Notes under the pieces: model-generated
What the model was told of the DNA's origin: nothing
The model's input: only the letters and a program-made list of their open reading frames with translations
Database searches by the model: none
Assembly: GCA_020881915.1 (NCBI GenBank)
Contig: JAJFPB010000011.1
Location: 62,001-126,000, forward strand
Reading direction: 5' to 3'
DNA length: 64,000 bases
Source of the DNA: Paramyrothecium sp. XJ0827
Taxonomy: Eukaryota; Ascomycota; Sordariomycetes; Hypocreales; Stachybotryaceae
Part shown: positions 12,470-24,382 of the stretch, in pieces
Position numbering within the stretch: position 1 is the first letter of the stretch
Layout of the letters: every line of letters begins with the position of its first letter
Program-made: the position numbers and the translations under genes

Positions 12470-13934
12470 ACCCACTCCGACACCGACGACTCGCTTTCAG
12501 ACGCAAGTTCAACCAACATTTGGGGCCTTGAAGTTACCTCAATTGCCTCATCAGAACCAGGAGAAACCCACGTTACAGCCAATGGGAGCTCCGACTCATC
12601 CGTTACCGATACCATCGACAACAACGAGCGTTCCAGCCTCGCGCTCGCAAGGGACATCGCTAGGCTGAAGAGGGAAGATTCACCTGAACCTGCCCTTCAC
12701 TCGTCCCACGCCTTCTCTCGTCCAGCCATCAAGGAATCCATCCTCAAGCATGTCGGCCTCGAAGGAATCGACAGGAACACTTGGCAACCTAGCCAACATC
12801 CCGAAGCTAGAATCAACAGCGGGATGGATCAACTGGAGCCGAGAAATGAAGGATCATCTCACGATGTCGGGTTATGGAGACTTGTTCAAACGAAACAAGG
12901 ACAAACCCACCGGCACCAGCGCCGCGACCGTTGAAAAGATCGACAACTGGCTCTCCAAGCAGGAACGCGCGTGCGGAGCCGTCCTCAATCGACTTGGATA
13001 CAACGCCAGGGAGCATGTAAAGGACAAGGAGACCGTCACGGAGATGTTCAGTGAGCTTGAGAAGCGCTTCAAACCAAAGGGAAGCGCGGTTTTCCAAGAA
13101 CTCGATCGACGATACAACAGCCTCACCCTAGACCAATGCTCGGGAGTCATGAACTTCGCGGAACGGCTGCGAGAAGCTCAATCTGAACTCTTGCAACTAG
13201 ACGAGACATGCAAAATCGGCACGCCTCAATTCATCAATAAGTTCCTAACCGGACTTGGCCCCGAATACGAAGTGTTCCTCACTGCTTTCTACCAAAACCA
13301 CAACTTGCTGCCCGAAAGAGGCTCCAACGGAGAAGTAACCAAACCTGCCGTCACATTCGAAATCGCCCTTGCCGCAGCAGAGCAAGAGGAGATGAACATT
13401 CAACAACGAGAAAAGACCAAGATACAACAAACAGCTCTGCTGGCTGGAACACGTGGTCTTCGCAAAGACCGAGTGACTCAAACATGCGACCACTGCAACA
13501 AACCAGGTCACAACAAGGCCGGATGTTTTGGCTTACACCCCGACCTTCTTGAGGAGTTCAGGAGAAAACGAGCACTTCGGAGTGAACGACGAGAAACCAA
13601 GCTTGAGAGGAGAAAGGAGAACTCCTCGTCGCTGCAACCTGACGAGGATCACACTGCCGCCGTCGCCTTCTTAAACACGGCCTTTCTATCTCTTCAACCC
13701 CAGTTTGGCCTGGCTGCATCAGAACCATCCAAACTACTGGAGCGAATCCACGTATTGGACAGTGGCGCCTCCTCCCACACGTTCTGCCACCGACGGAACT
13801 TTACATCACTCGAGAAATTCACCGGCTCTGCCATCAACGGCATAGCTGGCTCGGCCATTATGCCTGAGGGGCAAGGCACATACACCCTCAAAACCATATG
13901 GAACAATACCAAGGGAAAGACAACCTTTTCATAA
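12470..13934 (+). pseudogene. copia A gag and protease
   Basis: From 12750 the frame encodes a gag capsid-like region, a zinc knuckle (CDHCNKPGHNKAGCF, about residue 248) and the aspartic protease signature VLDSGASSHTF. An open stretch in another frame (about 12470-12770, containing DTDDSLSDASSTNIWGLEV) looks like the true gag N-terminus, so a frame break near 12760 is likely. At about 13931 a C appears to be missing, moving the frame before HKALYVPGAHCN, where coding continues. Confidence 0.8.
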
Positions 13935-15325
13935 GGCACTTTACGTGCCAGGCGCTCACTGCAACCTCATCTCAGTCTCAGTCCTTGAGGAAGATGGAGC
14001 AACTATTCTATTTCGAAAAGGACGAGCTGTCGTTACAAACCACGGTAAAGTCATCCTCAGCGCCACTAGGAAATTCGGTCTATATGTCATCGACGAAGAT
14101 GACGAACAACTGCACACCGCTATGGCCGCCTACTCCGTCGGCGACCCCAAACTGCAGATCTGGCATGACAGGCTCGGCCATTTGGGAGAACAGAACTTAC
14201 ATTGACTCATGAAGATGTCCACGGGCATCACTCCTCTATCTGACTCCAACGTCTGTGAAGCGTGCGTAAAAGGGCGCATGAAGGAAAGGCCTCATCGCGG
14301 ATGCATTCGAAAAGGAACAAGACCACTGGAGAGCGTTCACGGCGATATCGCTGGCCCTTTCTCAGACGAAGGCATCGACGGCCATAGATACTGGGCCTGT
14401 TTCATAGACGATTTCACCAAAAATGACCTGGGTCTTCCCAATCAGGCAAAAGTCCGAATTTGGCAACTGCTTTCGAAAACTTCTGGAACAAGCTGAGACA
14501 CCAACCCGTCGCTGCCGTTACCTTCGCCTCGATCGGGCGGGAGAAAACCAAGCTGATACAATCACTCTCTACTGCGAAAACAAGATAATTGAGATGATCT
14601 TCTCTGCTACCGAACAGCACGAACAAAACGGGGTGGCCGAAGTAGCAAACCGTGTCCTACTCGAGAAAGTCACAACGACTCTCATCCATTCAGGACTGGA
14701 AAAGAAATTCTGGCCATACGTCCTCAAATCCATGGCATATATACGAAACCTCTCACCAGCCTCGGGTCGTCAAATCACACCTTATGAAGCATGGCACAAG
14801 GAAGTGCCGGACCTCTCCCATCTCCGAGTTATCGGCAGCCGAGGCTTTGCAAAAATGCCTTCAGCCAAACGGAAGAAGATGGACGACAAGACAATCCCCT
14901 GCCGACTCCTCGGCTATCAAGGGAGCACAAACTACGTCTTAGTCGACGATGATGGAAGAATATTCTTTGCGAATAACGTCGTGTTCGATGAGGAATCCCT
15001 GCCGAGAAAACGAATTGCATCCGAGCAACCAACTGACGAACCCAACGCAAAACGGATGGATCTCACACCATCTCTTCCAACTATACCCCTAACCGAAAAC
15101 ATCAGAACAGACGAAGAGATACAGGCAGCCCTCAACCAATCCTATCTACCGAACCAAGACGAGCCGAGCTTCCATGTGGAACTGGGGACTCCAGAAAGAA
15201 CACAAAGCCCCGACGGTGTAATCAATGAACACCAAGTCCCAATGGAATCAACCGACCGTCATTCCGAACTACGCTTTCCAGTACGGGAAACCGAGGACAA
15301 ATGCCATCGAGATACACAGTCCTAG
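13935..15325 (+). pseudogene. copia A integrase region
   Basis: It contains the integrase zinc-binding H-x-H...C-x2-C block (WHDRLGHLGEQNLH ... CEACVKG) and the catalytic core (VHGDIAGPFSDEG, LRLDRAGEN, EQNGVAEVANR), followed by the linker toward reverse transcriptase. A TGA at 14203-14205 interrupts it after QNLH. An extra A in the run at 14419-14423 shifts the frame at FIDDFTK. Otherwise the family motifs are all readable. Confidence 0.85.
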
Positions 15326-16222
15326 CTCAACAAGACCCAGAAGCTCAACAAAACCAATGGCGTTTCACCATGATTGCCATTCATCTGGCCATGATCGCCA
15401 ACAACCTCGAACCGACCGAACCCGAAACCTTTGCCGAAGCAATGAATTCGCCTCATAGCGAACAATGGATGCATGCCATGATTGACGAAATCGACTCCTT
15501 AACGAGAAACGGCACCTTCATACCAGTCAACCTACCTCCAGGAAAACATACTCTCCAAGGCAAATGGGTATATAAGCTCAAGCGAGGAAAGGATGGCGAG
15601 ATTACCAGATTCAAAGCTCGCTTCGTTGTCAGAGGCTTCGAACAAAAGAGGGAATCGACTACCACGAGACGTTTGCCTCCGTGGTCAAGCCGATGAGCTA
15701 TAAAATGATCTTCGCTATCGCTGCGGCCCTGGACCTTGAACTAGAACAAATGGATGTCAAAACTGCCTTCCTTTACGGTGGTGTTAAAGAAGAAATCTAC
15801 GTCACTCAGCCACAGGGCTTCGACGACAAATCAGGCAAAGTCTTCCGACTGCGGAAGGCTCTCTACGGTCTTAAACAATCTCCCGAATCTGGTACCAGAC
15901 ATTATCTGATTTTCTGGAAACCCTCGGCTTCAAACCACTCAACGCCGATGTTGGCGTTTTCATCCGTGGCACAACCTACATCGCCGTCTACGTGGATGAT
16001 CTCCTAATCGCTGGTCCCGATAAGGAAGAAATCCGCCAAATCAAAGCCGCCTTGAGCAAGAAATTCGAAATGACTGATCTTGGTCCGTGTCAGTACTATC
16101 TGGGAATGTCCGTTCGGAGAGACAGACGCAACAAGGCCATCTTCCTCTCCCAACGAGCATATGTCGAGAAGGTCCTACGGGAATTTGACATGTGGGAGAG
16201 CAAGCCAGTCACAACTCCCTAA
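15301..16222 (+). pseudogene. copia A reverse transcriptase region
   Basis: Motifs in order: WVYKLKRGKDGEITRFKAR, QMDVKTAFLYGGVKEEIY, RLRKALYGLKQSP and the active site YVDDLLIAG near 15989. Single-base losses at about 15655 (G), 15885 (C) and 16219 (C) each shift the frame. All three are in short homopolymers, and the family sequence resumes at once in the next frame. Confidence 0.85.
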
Positions 16223-16956
16223 GCACGTCTAAATTCCAACCTGTCCCAGACGAATACAAAGCGTCTGAAACGACGAAACTATGGTACGCAAAGGCAATTG
16301 GTTCACTTATGTACGCCATGCTTGGCACTCGCCCAGACATCGCATTTGCCGTCTCTCTCTGCAGCCGATATCTGGGAAACCCAACCAACGAGCACGTCCA
16401 AGCCGTCAAGCGCATCATGAGGTACTTACGAGGAACGATCGACTTGGAACTCGTTTTCAGCGGACCACTCAGACCGTTAGTTGGGTACACCGACTCAGAC
16501 TGGGCTGGCGACCACGACACCAGACGGTCAACGGCTGGTTATGTCTTCAATGTCGGTACAGGCGCCATCAGTTGGAGCTCCAAACGACAACCAACGGTCG
16601 CACTATCATCCTGCGAAGCGGAATACATGGGGCAAACACAATGCACCAAAGAAGCGATCTGGCTACGAGGGTTGCTGCGCGAACTTCTGGCCCAATACAA
16701 ACATGGAGACCTTCAAACAACTATCCTCTACGGGGACAATCAAGGGGCAATTGCAATGGCCAAGAATCCACAGTTCCACGCCAGGACTAAGCACATTGAC
16801 CTTCAATGGCATTACGTTCGAGAACGAGTCTCGGATGGAGACGTTGAGCTCCAATATGTCCCAACCGAGCAACAAATTGCAGATGGACTTACGAAACCCC
16901 TTCCAAAAGACCGTTTTATCGTGTTTCGCAACGCGCTGGGCCTCTCCAATCCATGA
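16192..16956 (+). pseudogene. copia A RNase H domain
   Basis: This is the C-terminal RNase H of the copia polyprotein, with TDSDWAGD, SSCEAEYMG, LYGDNQGAIAM and KHIDLQWHYVRE blocks and the closing QIADGLTKPL motif. The segment itself is unbroken to its stop, but it is cut from the upstream RT frame by the base lost near 16219. Confidence 0.88.
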
Positions 16957-17764
16957 TTCACTGTTGGTCACGCAAATATGGGTCATGAGAAAAGGTGGTG
17001 ACCGGGAACACCTAGCCAACTGACACTCCCGGCGCCGAAAGTCTATTATATCAAATTCATACGGCCTTTTACCCTTTCCATCATGCCCCAAGTGGGAGAA
17101 AATGGGAGCCCAACAGTCTATCCCAATCATCGAGCCTCCAAGTGACCCACAAGTCCTCGGTTCGGAACCCTTCGGCTTCCTACAACAAACCTACAACAGC
17201 TTCAGCTGTATCTGAGCGCTCATTACGTACATACCAGAGCCATTTCATTCAGGAACGTACCACACAAGAGCCAATTGGAAAGAATCCCATGGCAAACGAA
17301 CACGATCGAGATACAAAACTACAAAACTACAAACACAGCAAACGCTGCTGGATTGGCTTCCTCAGCCTTAATAACCACAGTCCTACAAGACATGCAACGG
17401 AACCTGCTCAATCGGATCCGGCCAAAGAAATCAAAATACCTCGACGATCGTAGTCGAAAATACCAACAAATGACAATATTAATGTCCTCTATATTTATTT
17501 TGGAAAAATATAGACCTGCGATGAAGTGGGAGATCTGGGGTGTTAAGGCTCCAGTGATCGAAGAATCCAAGGCTTCATTCAAACATCAAACATCAAATAA
17601 TCTGGAGGATCTGAGGTGCTAAGGCCCCAGTGACCGAGCAATCCAACGCAGGTGTGGTAATAGAAGCTCTTTCCTGTTTTTCACCCACGAAGGTGTTTTT
17701 GAGGTTTTAATGAGGCCACACTCTGTTACGCAGAAACATCTCGCACCAATGGCTCGAGTGGGAG

Positions 17765-17905
17765 TGTTGAGATCCGTTGTTTTTGACGGATCAATGGCTA
17801 TTCCGATCCATTGGTGGCTGGGATGTGGATGTCTTGTCTATAGCTTCCGCTGGTTAGCGCTAGCCTTTCTTCTTCTTTAACCAATATAATATGCTCATTT
17901 CAACA
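17765..17905 (+). repeat. Right LTR of copia A
   Basis: Same 141 bp as the left LTR. The preceding purine-rich tract at about 17756-17764 is the likely plus-strand primer. Confidence 0.95.
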
Positions 17906-18735
17906 AAGTTTGCGATGGCGACGGGAAGACTGAGTTGAGAAAGGGAAAACAGAACATAGTAAAACATTAACATCACAGTTGACTACTAACATCGAACAGC
18001 CTCAAGTTGACAGACCATGCTTCAGCTGCTGAAGATAGGATGCTGAACACTTGGAGAAGTCGGCCTTCAAGCAGGCCTGTCAAGCAAAGTCAAGCGAGGC
18101 TTGAATGGAAAAGACTTAAGAAGAGAAGTGGGGCTTTCCTTTGTGTAGACCGGATCAATGCGGAGGAATCGTAAATAGCCTAGCGTACCTACTGGCCCTA
18201 TGAGATTCGTTCTCCCGGGCGTAATAAACTCTATCTATCTATCTATCTATGGGGCCCCAGGAGTATCGGCACGTCAGCGGATAATACGGGCAATCATGGT
18301 CCAGATGAAACGCTCTCTTAAGTCTTGGGTTTTAGACGATAACATTCGATCGAAAGGATGCGGATTCTGATCCCAACATTTTGTACAGAATCAAGCCTAC
18401 CGGGAAGCCGATGCTCTTTGTCCCTAGCTCGCTATCCTACGTCAACCTGCGACAATCATTACCAAGATGAACGAGAGGAGTGCTACCTGCCGGATCACGG
18501 TCATCCCCGCTTCTGGCAACCCCCATACTTTCGGAATCGACGCCAAGGAACTAATCTCTTTGGCAGCTTGTAGGCCACATCGGCGTACCGGACATGGATC
18601 TAATCCAATTAAAACGACGTAAAAGCTAGTGACTTCAGCTACCTAAGGATTCGGCCTATGACAGAAGTCATGATGCAGGGGGCTTTCCAAGTTACTTTAT
18701 GTAGCGACATATTGACTAAGACGTTGTGGTACATG
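17906..18735. other. Intergenic with CTAT microsatellite
   Basis: No gene recognised. A (CTAT)n run at about 18228-18250 follows AATAAA-like sequence (TAATAAACTCTATC), which could be the tail of a non-LTR retrotransposon, but no coding remnant supports it. Confidence 0.4.
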
Positions 18736-21700
18736 GATGTGGCCTACAAGCATACTTGGGCATTGTAGAGTAGAGGGAGCTCTACCCACTTCTCTACCCT
18801 ACCCCGGTAGAGTGGGTAGAGTAGTGGGTAGAGTAGTGGGTAGATTGGTGGATAGACTATAAGGTAGGTAGGGAAGGCAGATGCTGTATATATGCTCAAT
18901 TCTCCGTAATAAGCCACCTTGTATTATACATCCCAACCCTCTTCATCGAAATCAATATTCATTTCATCATCCATCTCCACAGCCTCTACCATCATCGCTA
19001 GCTGCTCCTCCGAAGAGATGAGCTTCCTCGCGAACCAGTTGCCCATGCACTCTAACCTCTGGAGGTTCTCTGGCGATAACCTAAGCCTATCCCAGCTCTG
19101 CGTACGGCGTGCGCCCGAGAATTGTTGTTCTGGTTCAGCGGAGGAGGGTGCGATTGAGAGAATATTGATGGCCATACGGTGGAGACGAGGATAGCGCCGG
19201 CGCTGCTCTGGAACTAACCACCACTGAAGAGGAGTTATCTTTAGAGCATCAAGATCGATAGTTTTATCTTCAATAAACGCCGTAAACGTATCTTCATCCT
19301 CTTGCGAAGTAGGTTGAACTCTTAGACGACGTTTCAGCCGGTCTAATTCATTCTCTATCCTCTTCTTCGAGGATGGATGAGACGTATCGATATCAGCAGC
19401 AGCAGCAGGGAGTGATTCATGAGGGAGATGCGCGTATTGCTTCTGCCAGATCGAATAAGCAGCATCAATAGTCTTCTGATGCCACTCCTCTTCAGGCCAG
19501 TTCTGAAGAAGATAATGCTTCCGCTTCGAGGGATCGAGAAGCATCGCGGCGGCGTATACTGGCGTTGACTCAACGAGGGCGTAGTATTTATCAAGGATAA
19601 ACCAGCCCATCTCAATAGAATGAACCATGCGGAGGTCCTTCTCTGGGCCTGATTTATATAGCACCTATAAAACATCAGCTTTAAGCATTGTCTTGATGAA
19701 ATAGGATAAACCTTCTGATCCTCAAAGAAGGTGAGGATAGCATCCATCAGTGTAAGGCTCTGGGATAATGAAGCCTCACTGCCTTCAACCCATAGCGTAC
19801 CACTAGCAAATACAGAGAGAAACCTCTCCGTACGCTTAAGTGTATCCCACTCAACACCATTGAGTCGAAAGTTATCGCATTCAGGGTGTTTATCAATGAA
19901 GTCCTTAATCTCTCGCTCCTTGCGTGTCGTACGCTTGATGAGATGATACCATGAGGACCATCGAGTGTCGTTATCAATCCCTAATGTAATGCCGACAGCC
20001 TCTATCCATCGGTCATGATGGATAGAGCTGTTTCGAAGCCATACAGCTAGGTTATGAAGCTTCTGGAGCGCAGTAGTAGCACAGCAGCCTTCGAAACCTT
20101 TATGCTTCGCTTTAACTTTACCCCCTCTTCTCTGGGCTTGTTCATGAGCTCTTATTGAGGCCGGATTATCCTCAACGACCGGTACATCAAGATAGGCGGA
20201 GAATAGCTCGTAAGGGTCGGTGTCTTCCGTCTCTTCAATAGCCGCCAGAGCAGCTTTGAGTGCTTCTTTTGAGGTGGCAAGGAGAAAGGCTTGAAGGGCA
20301 AGGTTAAGAATATGATCAAGGCAGCGGATGCGGTGCGTAACTGGATCATAATCAATCTGTTCGATATAAGTGAATACTCATGTAAAAGCTAGTGTATACA
20401 AACCCCAAATGCAAGTTTTAGAGACCGGGAGAGCCCTATGAGTAGAGTATCATTTGAAGTGGCGTTATCTCCAGTGTGATAGCCGAGTTTCGTTGTTACC
20501 CCGAAGGATTTAAGGGTGCGGAGGATGATAGCCGCCTGGATCTCTCCAGAGTGGCTAAAGAGCACCTGTGGGAGTGCTAGCATGCCGTGTTTGAACTGGT
20601 AATCCTGGGAGATCCACCTAACACAGATGCAGAGGTATGCCTTTCGAGCTGGAGATGTCCACATATCTGTTGATATATGGATATCCCCAATAGCTTCCTG
20701 GATGTTGTTCTGGAGTATTTGACGATATCTCTCGTAGTTGAGAACCAGGGCACGAGTGAATGTTCTTCTGCTAAACTGTGCAAGATCCGAGATCTCTGGA
20801 TTAGCAGAGAGGAGGAGATCATGGAGTTCTGGCCACTCAATAGCATTGAGAGGAAGCCTCCTTCTAGCACAGAGTGCTAGCAACGCCTGAAGATGCCGCG
20901 GCCGATTATAAGCCTCTCGGAGGACCAGTCAGTCTCTCGAAGCCTCATCCTTTTGAAGCAAAAACGAATTCATGACCTGCTGGCCAGGCATTAATTTAGG
21001 CTTGGAAGAGGTTTGCCGCTCTTCCATATCCAGCCATCTCTTCCACAGAGATGGGTGCTTGAGACGAAGATGATCACGGGCTCCTGATGTGTATATTGTA
21101 CTCCAACTCTTCTTCTTATCCCAACAGCCGATACAGTAATGTAGGCGTTTATTTGAGGACTTCCCACTTCGATCAGATCTCTCCTTTGGCCTGAATTCGG
21201 GCTCCGAACCTCTGGAATATCGAAAGAAGGTCCAGATTGAAAGTTTCTCGGTGGGAATCGAGGTAATACTCGGAGGAGCACTGGAAGCAACACTGGGAGC
21301 CGGCAAGGAGAGGTTCGGCGTGGAGGGCGTTGTAGGGACGGTAAGGGATAAGGAATCCTGTGAGAAGGACATGGTTAGAGATCCATATAATAAAGATTAA
21401 ATATAAAACAATATATTAGTGTAGATGCTGGTAGTAACTGGCAAGGAAGGAGATGAGAACTAAGTTGATTCCTTGCAAAGGGTTCTTGCTACATATATAT
21501 ACTGTCGCATTCAGTAGCAGGTTGCAAAGAAAGTCATAGGAAAGCTCTTGATTTCTATCTTGGGACTGAATAGGGTCGGTCTTTCAATAGGGCCTCCAGG
21601 GCCTGTGTGTTACAGAACTTGCTTTTTGGGAGACATAGTTGGTACCAACCTCTGACTGGAAGTTCGGACCTCCGGGCAGCCGGTCTGATCAATCGTATGA

Positions 21701-22078
21701 CCCTCGTGACATATGCAAATGAGTGAATTATTCAACGTAGGGCCAAGTATGCTACAGGTAGGCAGTAGCCGAGCTAGTGCAGGCAGTAGCAGGCAGCATG
21801 TTCAGTAGCATCTGAACTCACGTGAGAGGTCACCACAATATATATTGAGAAGTATCAATAAAATTAGACGACTCCTCAAGTACTTCAGCATCCACAATCT
21901 TACAATCTTATCAAATTATAAGATCTAATTGACCAATCAGGAGTGGGTAGAGTGGGTAGCTCTACCCACTTCTACTCTACTCTACCTGGATAGAGTAGAG
22001 AAGATACCTCCTCTACCCTACCGGGTAGAGTGGGTAGAGCTCCCTCTACAATGCCCAAGTATGCCGAAGCCCACATCA
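18736..22078 (-). mobile_element. hAT DNA transposon (hAT-2), nearly intact
   Basis: Both ends carry the same inverted sequence, GCATACTTGGGCATTGTAGA then GGGAGCTCTACCCAC. The left copy has an extra TAGAG, and weaker similarity extends outward to GATGTGG. Inside each end are tandem GTAGAGTGGG-type subterminal repeats (about 18765-18870 and 21940-22045). The transposase gene on the minus strand fills the middle. No clean 8-bp target duplication was found at the ends I chose. Confidence 0.75.
18924..21372 (-). pseudogene. hAT-2 transposase with one in-frame stop
   Basis: Exons on the minus strand are 21372-20404, 20356-19712 and 19664-18924. Both introns are 47 nt with GT-AG ends, and all three joins keep phase 0. 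The protein has an N-terminal BED-type zinc finger (CIGCWDKKKSWS ... HLRLKH), the core motif DMWTSPARKAYLCI, the LDHILNLALQAF region, NDTRWSSWYHL, and the C-terminal dimerisation block (MAINILSIAPSSAEPEQQFSGA). A single TGA at 20931-20929, after KDEASRD, interrupts an otherwise continuous frame (LVLREAYNRPRHLQA follows directly). CGA to TGA by one C-to-T change would explain it. Confidence 0.85.
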
Positions 22079-22423
22079 GCAGCGTTCGGGAACGACCTGT
22101 GCCCCTACAGGCGACTTGAGCGGCCTTTAGGCTGCTGGACGGAAAATACACAACAATAACAACAACAACAATAAGGCTCCTTTGTGCTATGGTCCACGAT
22201 ATATCTAGTAAGCAGTAGTGAAGTGTACCGCTCGCTTATATGTACCACACGCTCATATGTACGACTCACATATGTGATACGTTATAATTTAAGCTAGATC
22301 TTGCAGATGAAGAAAAAAAATTATTATTAATAAACACCTAGCCAGGCAGCTTTAAGATGGCTGCTAGATGGTGCATTCATTCACCCCGTAATAGTTCCGT
22401 AGTTCTAACAGCTTGTTAGCGGC
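22079..22423. other. Intergenic with AAC/AAT microsatellite
   Basis: A short (AAC/AAT)n run lies at about 22150-22172. No gene is seen. Confidence 0.45.
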
Positions 22424-22918
22424 TTAGCTACTACCCTTCAAACGAACGTTCTCAGCAAGGGCCGCAAGCAGGTTCGCCTGGCTCTCTTTGTATAGCTTCT
22501 GGAGCTCAGCATAGGACGGCGATGGATCATCAATATCTGCCATGCCAATTCCGGGGTCACTTTGACCAGCCAAAATGTAATAGAAGTTCTTGTCTGAAGC
22601 AATTACATCTTTGACATTGTACAGCTTCCGAATCACCTCAAACTCCCCCGACGACTCGTTGAGCCTCAGAAGCTCGCCGTTCGTGCGGAGTTTGTATAGG
22701 TGCTTAGGACATCCGGCAATGGCGAGGAGACTGTCGTTGCCAGAGATTATCGACCAATGAGGCGCGCTGAGCGAACCGTTGAACTTCCAGATCTGGCCAT
22801 TATCATGGCGCTGGTATAGCTGGCCGCCGGCCTGGACAAGCTGCACGGTCCTGGGGTTGTGGTCGATTTCGACGAACGCTATGGAAATCTTGGTGATATA
22901 CGCTCCGCCGCAGGACAT
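22424..22918 (-). CDS. Small tectonin/beta-propeller-like protein
   Basis: A 164-residue protein without introns, ATG at 22918. It has repeated blade-like units with the pattern 'LYQRHDNGQIWKFNG', 'LYKLRTNGELLRLNE' and 'NFYYILAGQ', the layout of fungal tectonin-like repeat proteins (LYQLHDTGKIW style), followed by a short Ala/Leu-rich helix (residues about 140-160). It lacks a signal peptide. Only about two to three blades are present, too few for a closed propeller alone, so it may oligomerise or be a fragment. Function is unknown; carbohydrate binding is a guess from the fold. Confidence 0.6.
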   Translation of the reverse strand: MSCGGAYITKISIAFVEIDHNPRTVQLVQAGGQLYQRHDNGQIWKFNGSLSAPHWSIISGNDSLLAIAGCPKHLYKLRTNGELLRLNESSGEFEVIRKLYNVKDVIASDKNFYYILAGQSDPGIGMADIDDPSPSYAELQKLYKESQANLLAALAENVRLKGSS

Positions 22919-24382
22919 GGCTATGGTGGGACGAGCAAGGAGAAATCTGTGGATGTAGGTTGAGCTAAAGAGGAATAAATGAAGGTGGATTGTGAAGAAT
23001 TGGAAGTTTGAGAGATAGCCCGAGTGCTGGTTTGTATAGAAGTGATTTGCACCATAAACCTTTGTTTGTGCGATGACGATCGATCAGCTGTCCGTTCAGA
23101 AGAGCAGCCCCTTAATATACCTTTACCATCTTGCGACTCCTCTATCTGGGGGATACACGACAACATTAACGAAACTCGAGTGGCTGACAACAAGCCAGCT
23201 GGATTTAACTTAATCTCTTTTCTTTACCAAATTAAACGGATGTGCATGCATCGCCCAGGCCGACACGGCCAACTGAGTGTCAAAATCGTATGTTGCACTA
23301 CCAAATTGGGATCCCCTACAGTGGTGGACCGAGCTGAGCTCAACATGGCTCCACCAATCCTAATTGCAGCGTCTGTATTCGTACATGCAGCCGGGATTTG
23401 AGACCAGCTGAGGGTATCGGTACTTAGGCGAACGCATAGGGTTCGCGCAAGCGGAAATCCTTTCAGGCATGGTCCAGCAGCGCTTGGCAAAGGGATGGTT
23501 GTAAATGGACATATGTAACATGCAAAGAAACTGTATGCAGGAAATACGAGTCAGCGGGCATGAAAATGGTCTATCCGAGCATGGTCGGCGAAGAGGGGAT
23601 GTTTTCTCCTACCCATTATGATTCGTAGCGGTCACATTCAATATCAACGTCGATAATGCAGACTGTGGGTGTATGGCGTGGTCTCGATTGGAGGGTCGTC
23701 TACGTATGGGTGCTTGTTGGATGGCGAATGTGGGTGGGTGGCTCGGCGACATCGTCAGCTCCTCTATTCCAGGGGTTGTTGGCTTAGGGAATCGGTCACG
23801 GGCGTTACGTGCCGACGCAAAGTCGTTAGGACAAGTTCCTCCGGCTAGACCTGCGATAGATCCACAAACAGTACTACTCTGGCCGTCTTTCAGCTTGCTA
23901 CGGCCATAATATACTACCTTGAAACAGTAGTCATCTTCAAGGGATCAGCTGTCTAAGGTCGAGTCAGCACTTTAACGCTGAATTGGGGCCCCGACAGTAG
24001 CTCCTTACATACGTTGCGCTACCGGAAAGAGATGCACCCTGAAGCAAAAGCGAGCTGTAATTTAGGCCACATGACGCACCAACTAGACACGAGAAATCTC
24101 GACTCCGAAGGGCCAATCACTTAAAATGATTTTGCCTGATGGTAGGCAGCAGTTAGCCGGGTCAGCACAATCTGCATCAGCTCTATGCTCGAGGCCGTGC
24201 ATATTGCTTCACCGTTTGCCGATATTCTTATAGACGGGGCAGGGGAGCAGGATCGTGATGGTCGGCGCCCTGTAGGTCTATATATTGCCCTCCCGTACCC
24301 GACAGGTTCAGGCTGAATTGACCACCGCCAGAGCTTTGAAGAGTGCAATTTAATCTCAGAACACGCTTAAGATCTAACCATC
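22919..24382. other. Intergenic between tectonin-like and GLEYA genes
   Basis: Divergent promoter region of about 1.46 kb. TATATATTG near 24280 is a possible core promoter element for the GLEYA gene. No further gene or repeat is recognised. Confidence 0.45.

Larger units (their letters stand above)
11752..17905 (+). mobile_element. Ty1/copia LTR retrotransposon (family A), full length
   Basis: Two 141-bp LTRs (11752-11892 and 17765-17905) are identical base for base. The left LTR is followed at once by a primer-binding site matching the anticodon-arm half of initiator tRNA-Met (GGTTATGAGCCCGG, 11893-11906). The right LTR is preceded by a purine run (GAGTGGGAG). Domain order is gag, protease, integrase, reverse transcriptase, RNase H, which defines copia. 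The 5-bp flanks differ (CCCAG left, AAGTT right), so no target duplication remains. The coding region is interrupted at many points despite the identical LTRs. Confidence 0.92.

Noticed and set aside
18228..18250. CTAT repeat as telomeric or centromeric sequence
   Set aside because: Too short and not of a telomere type; a simple microsatellite, possibly a LINE tail.
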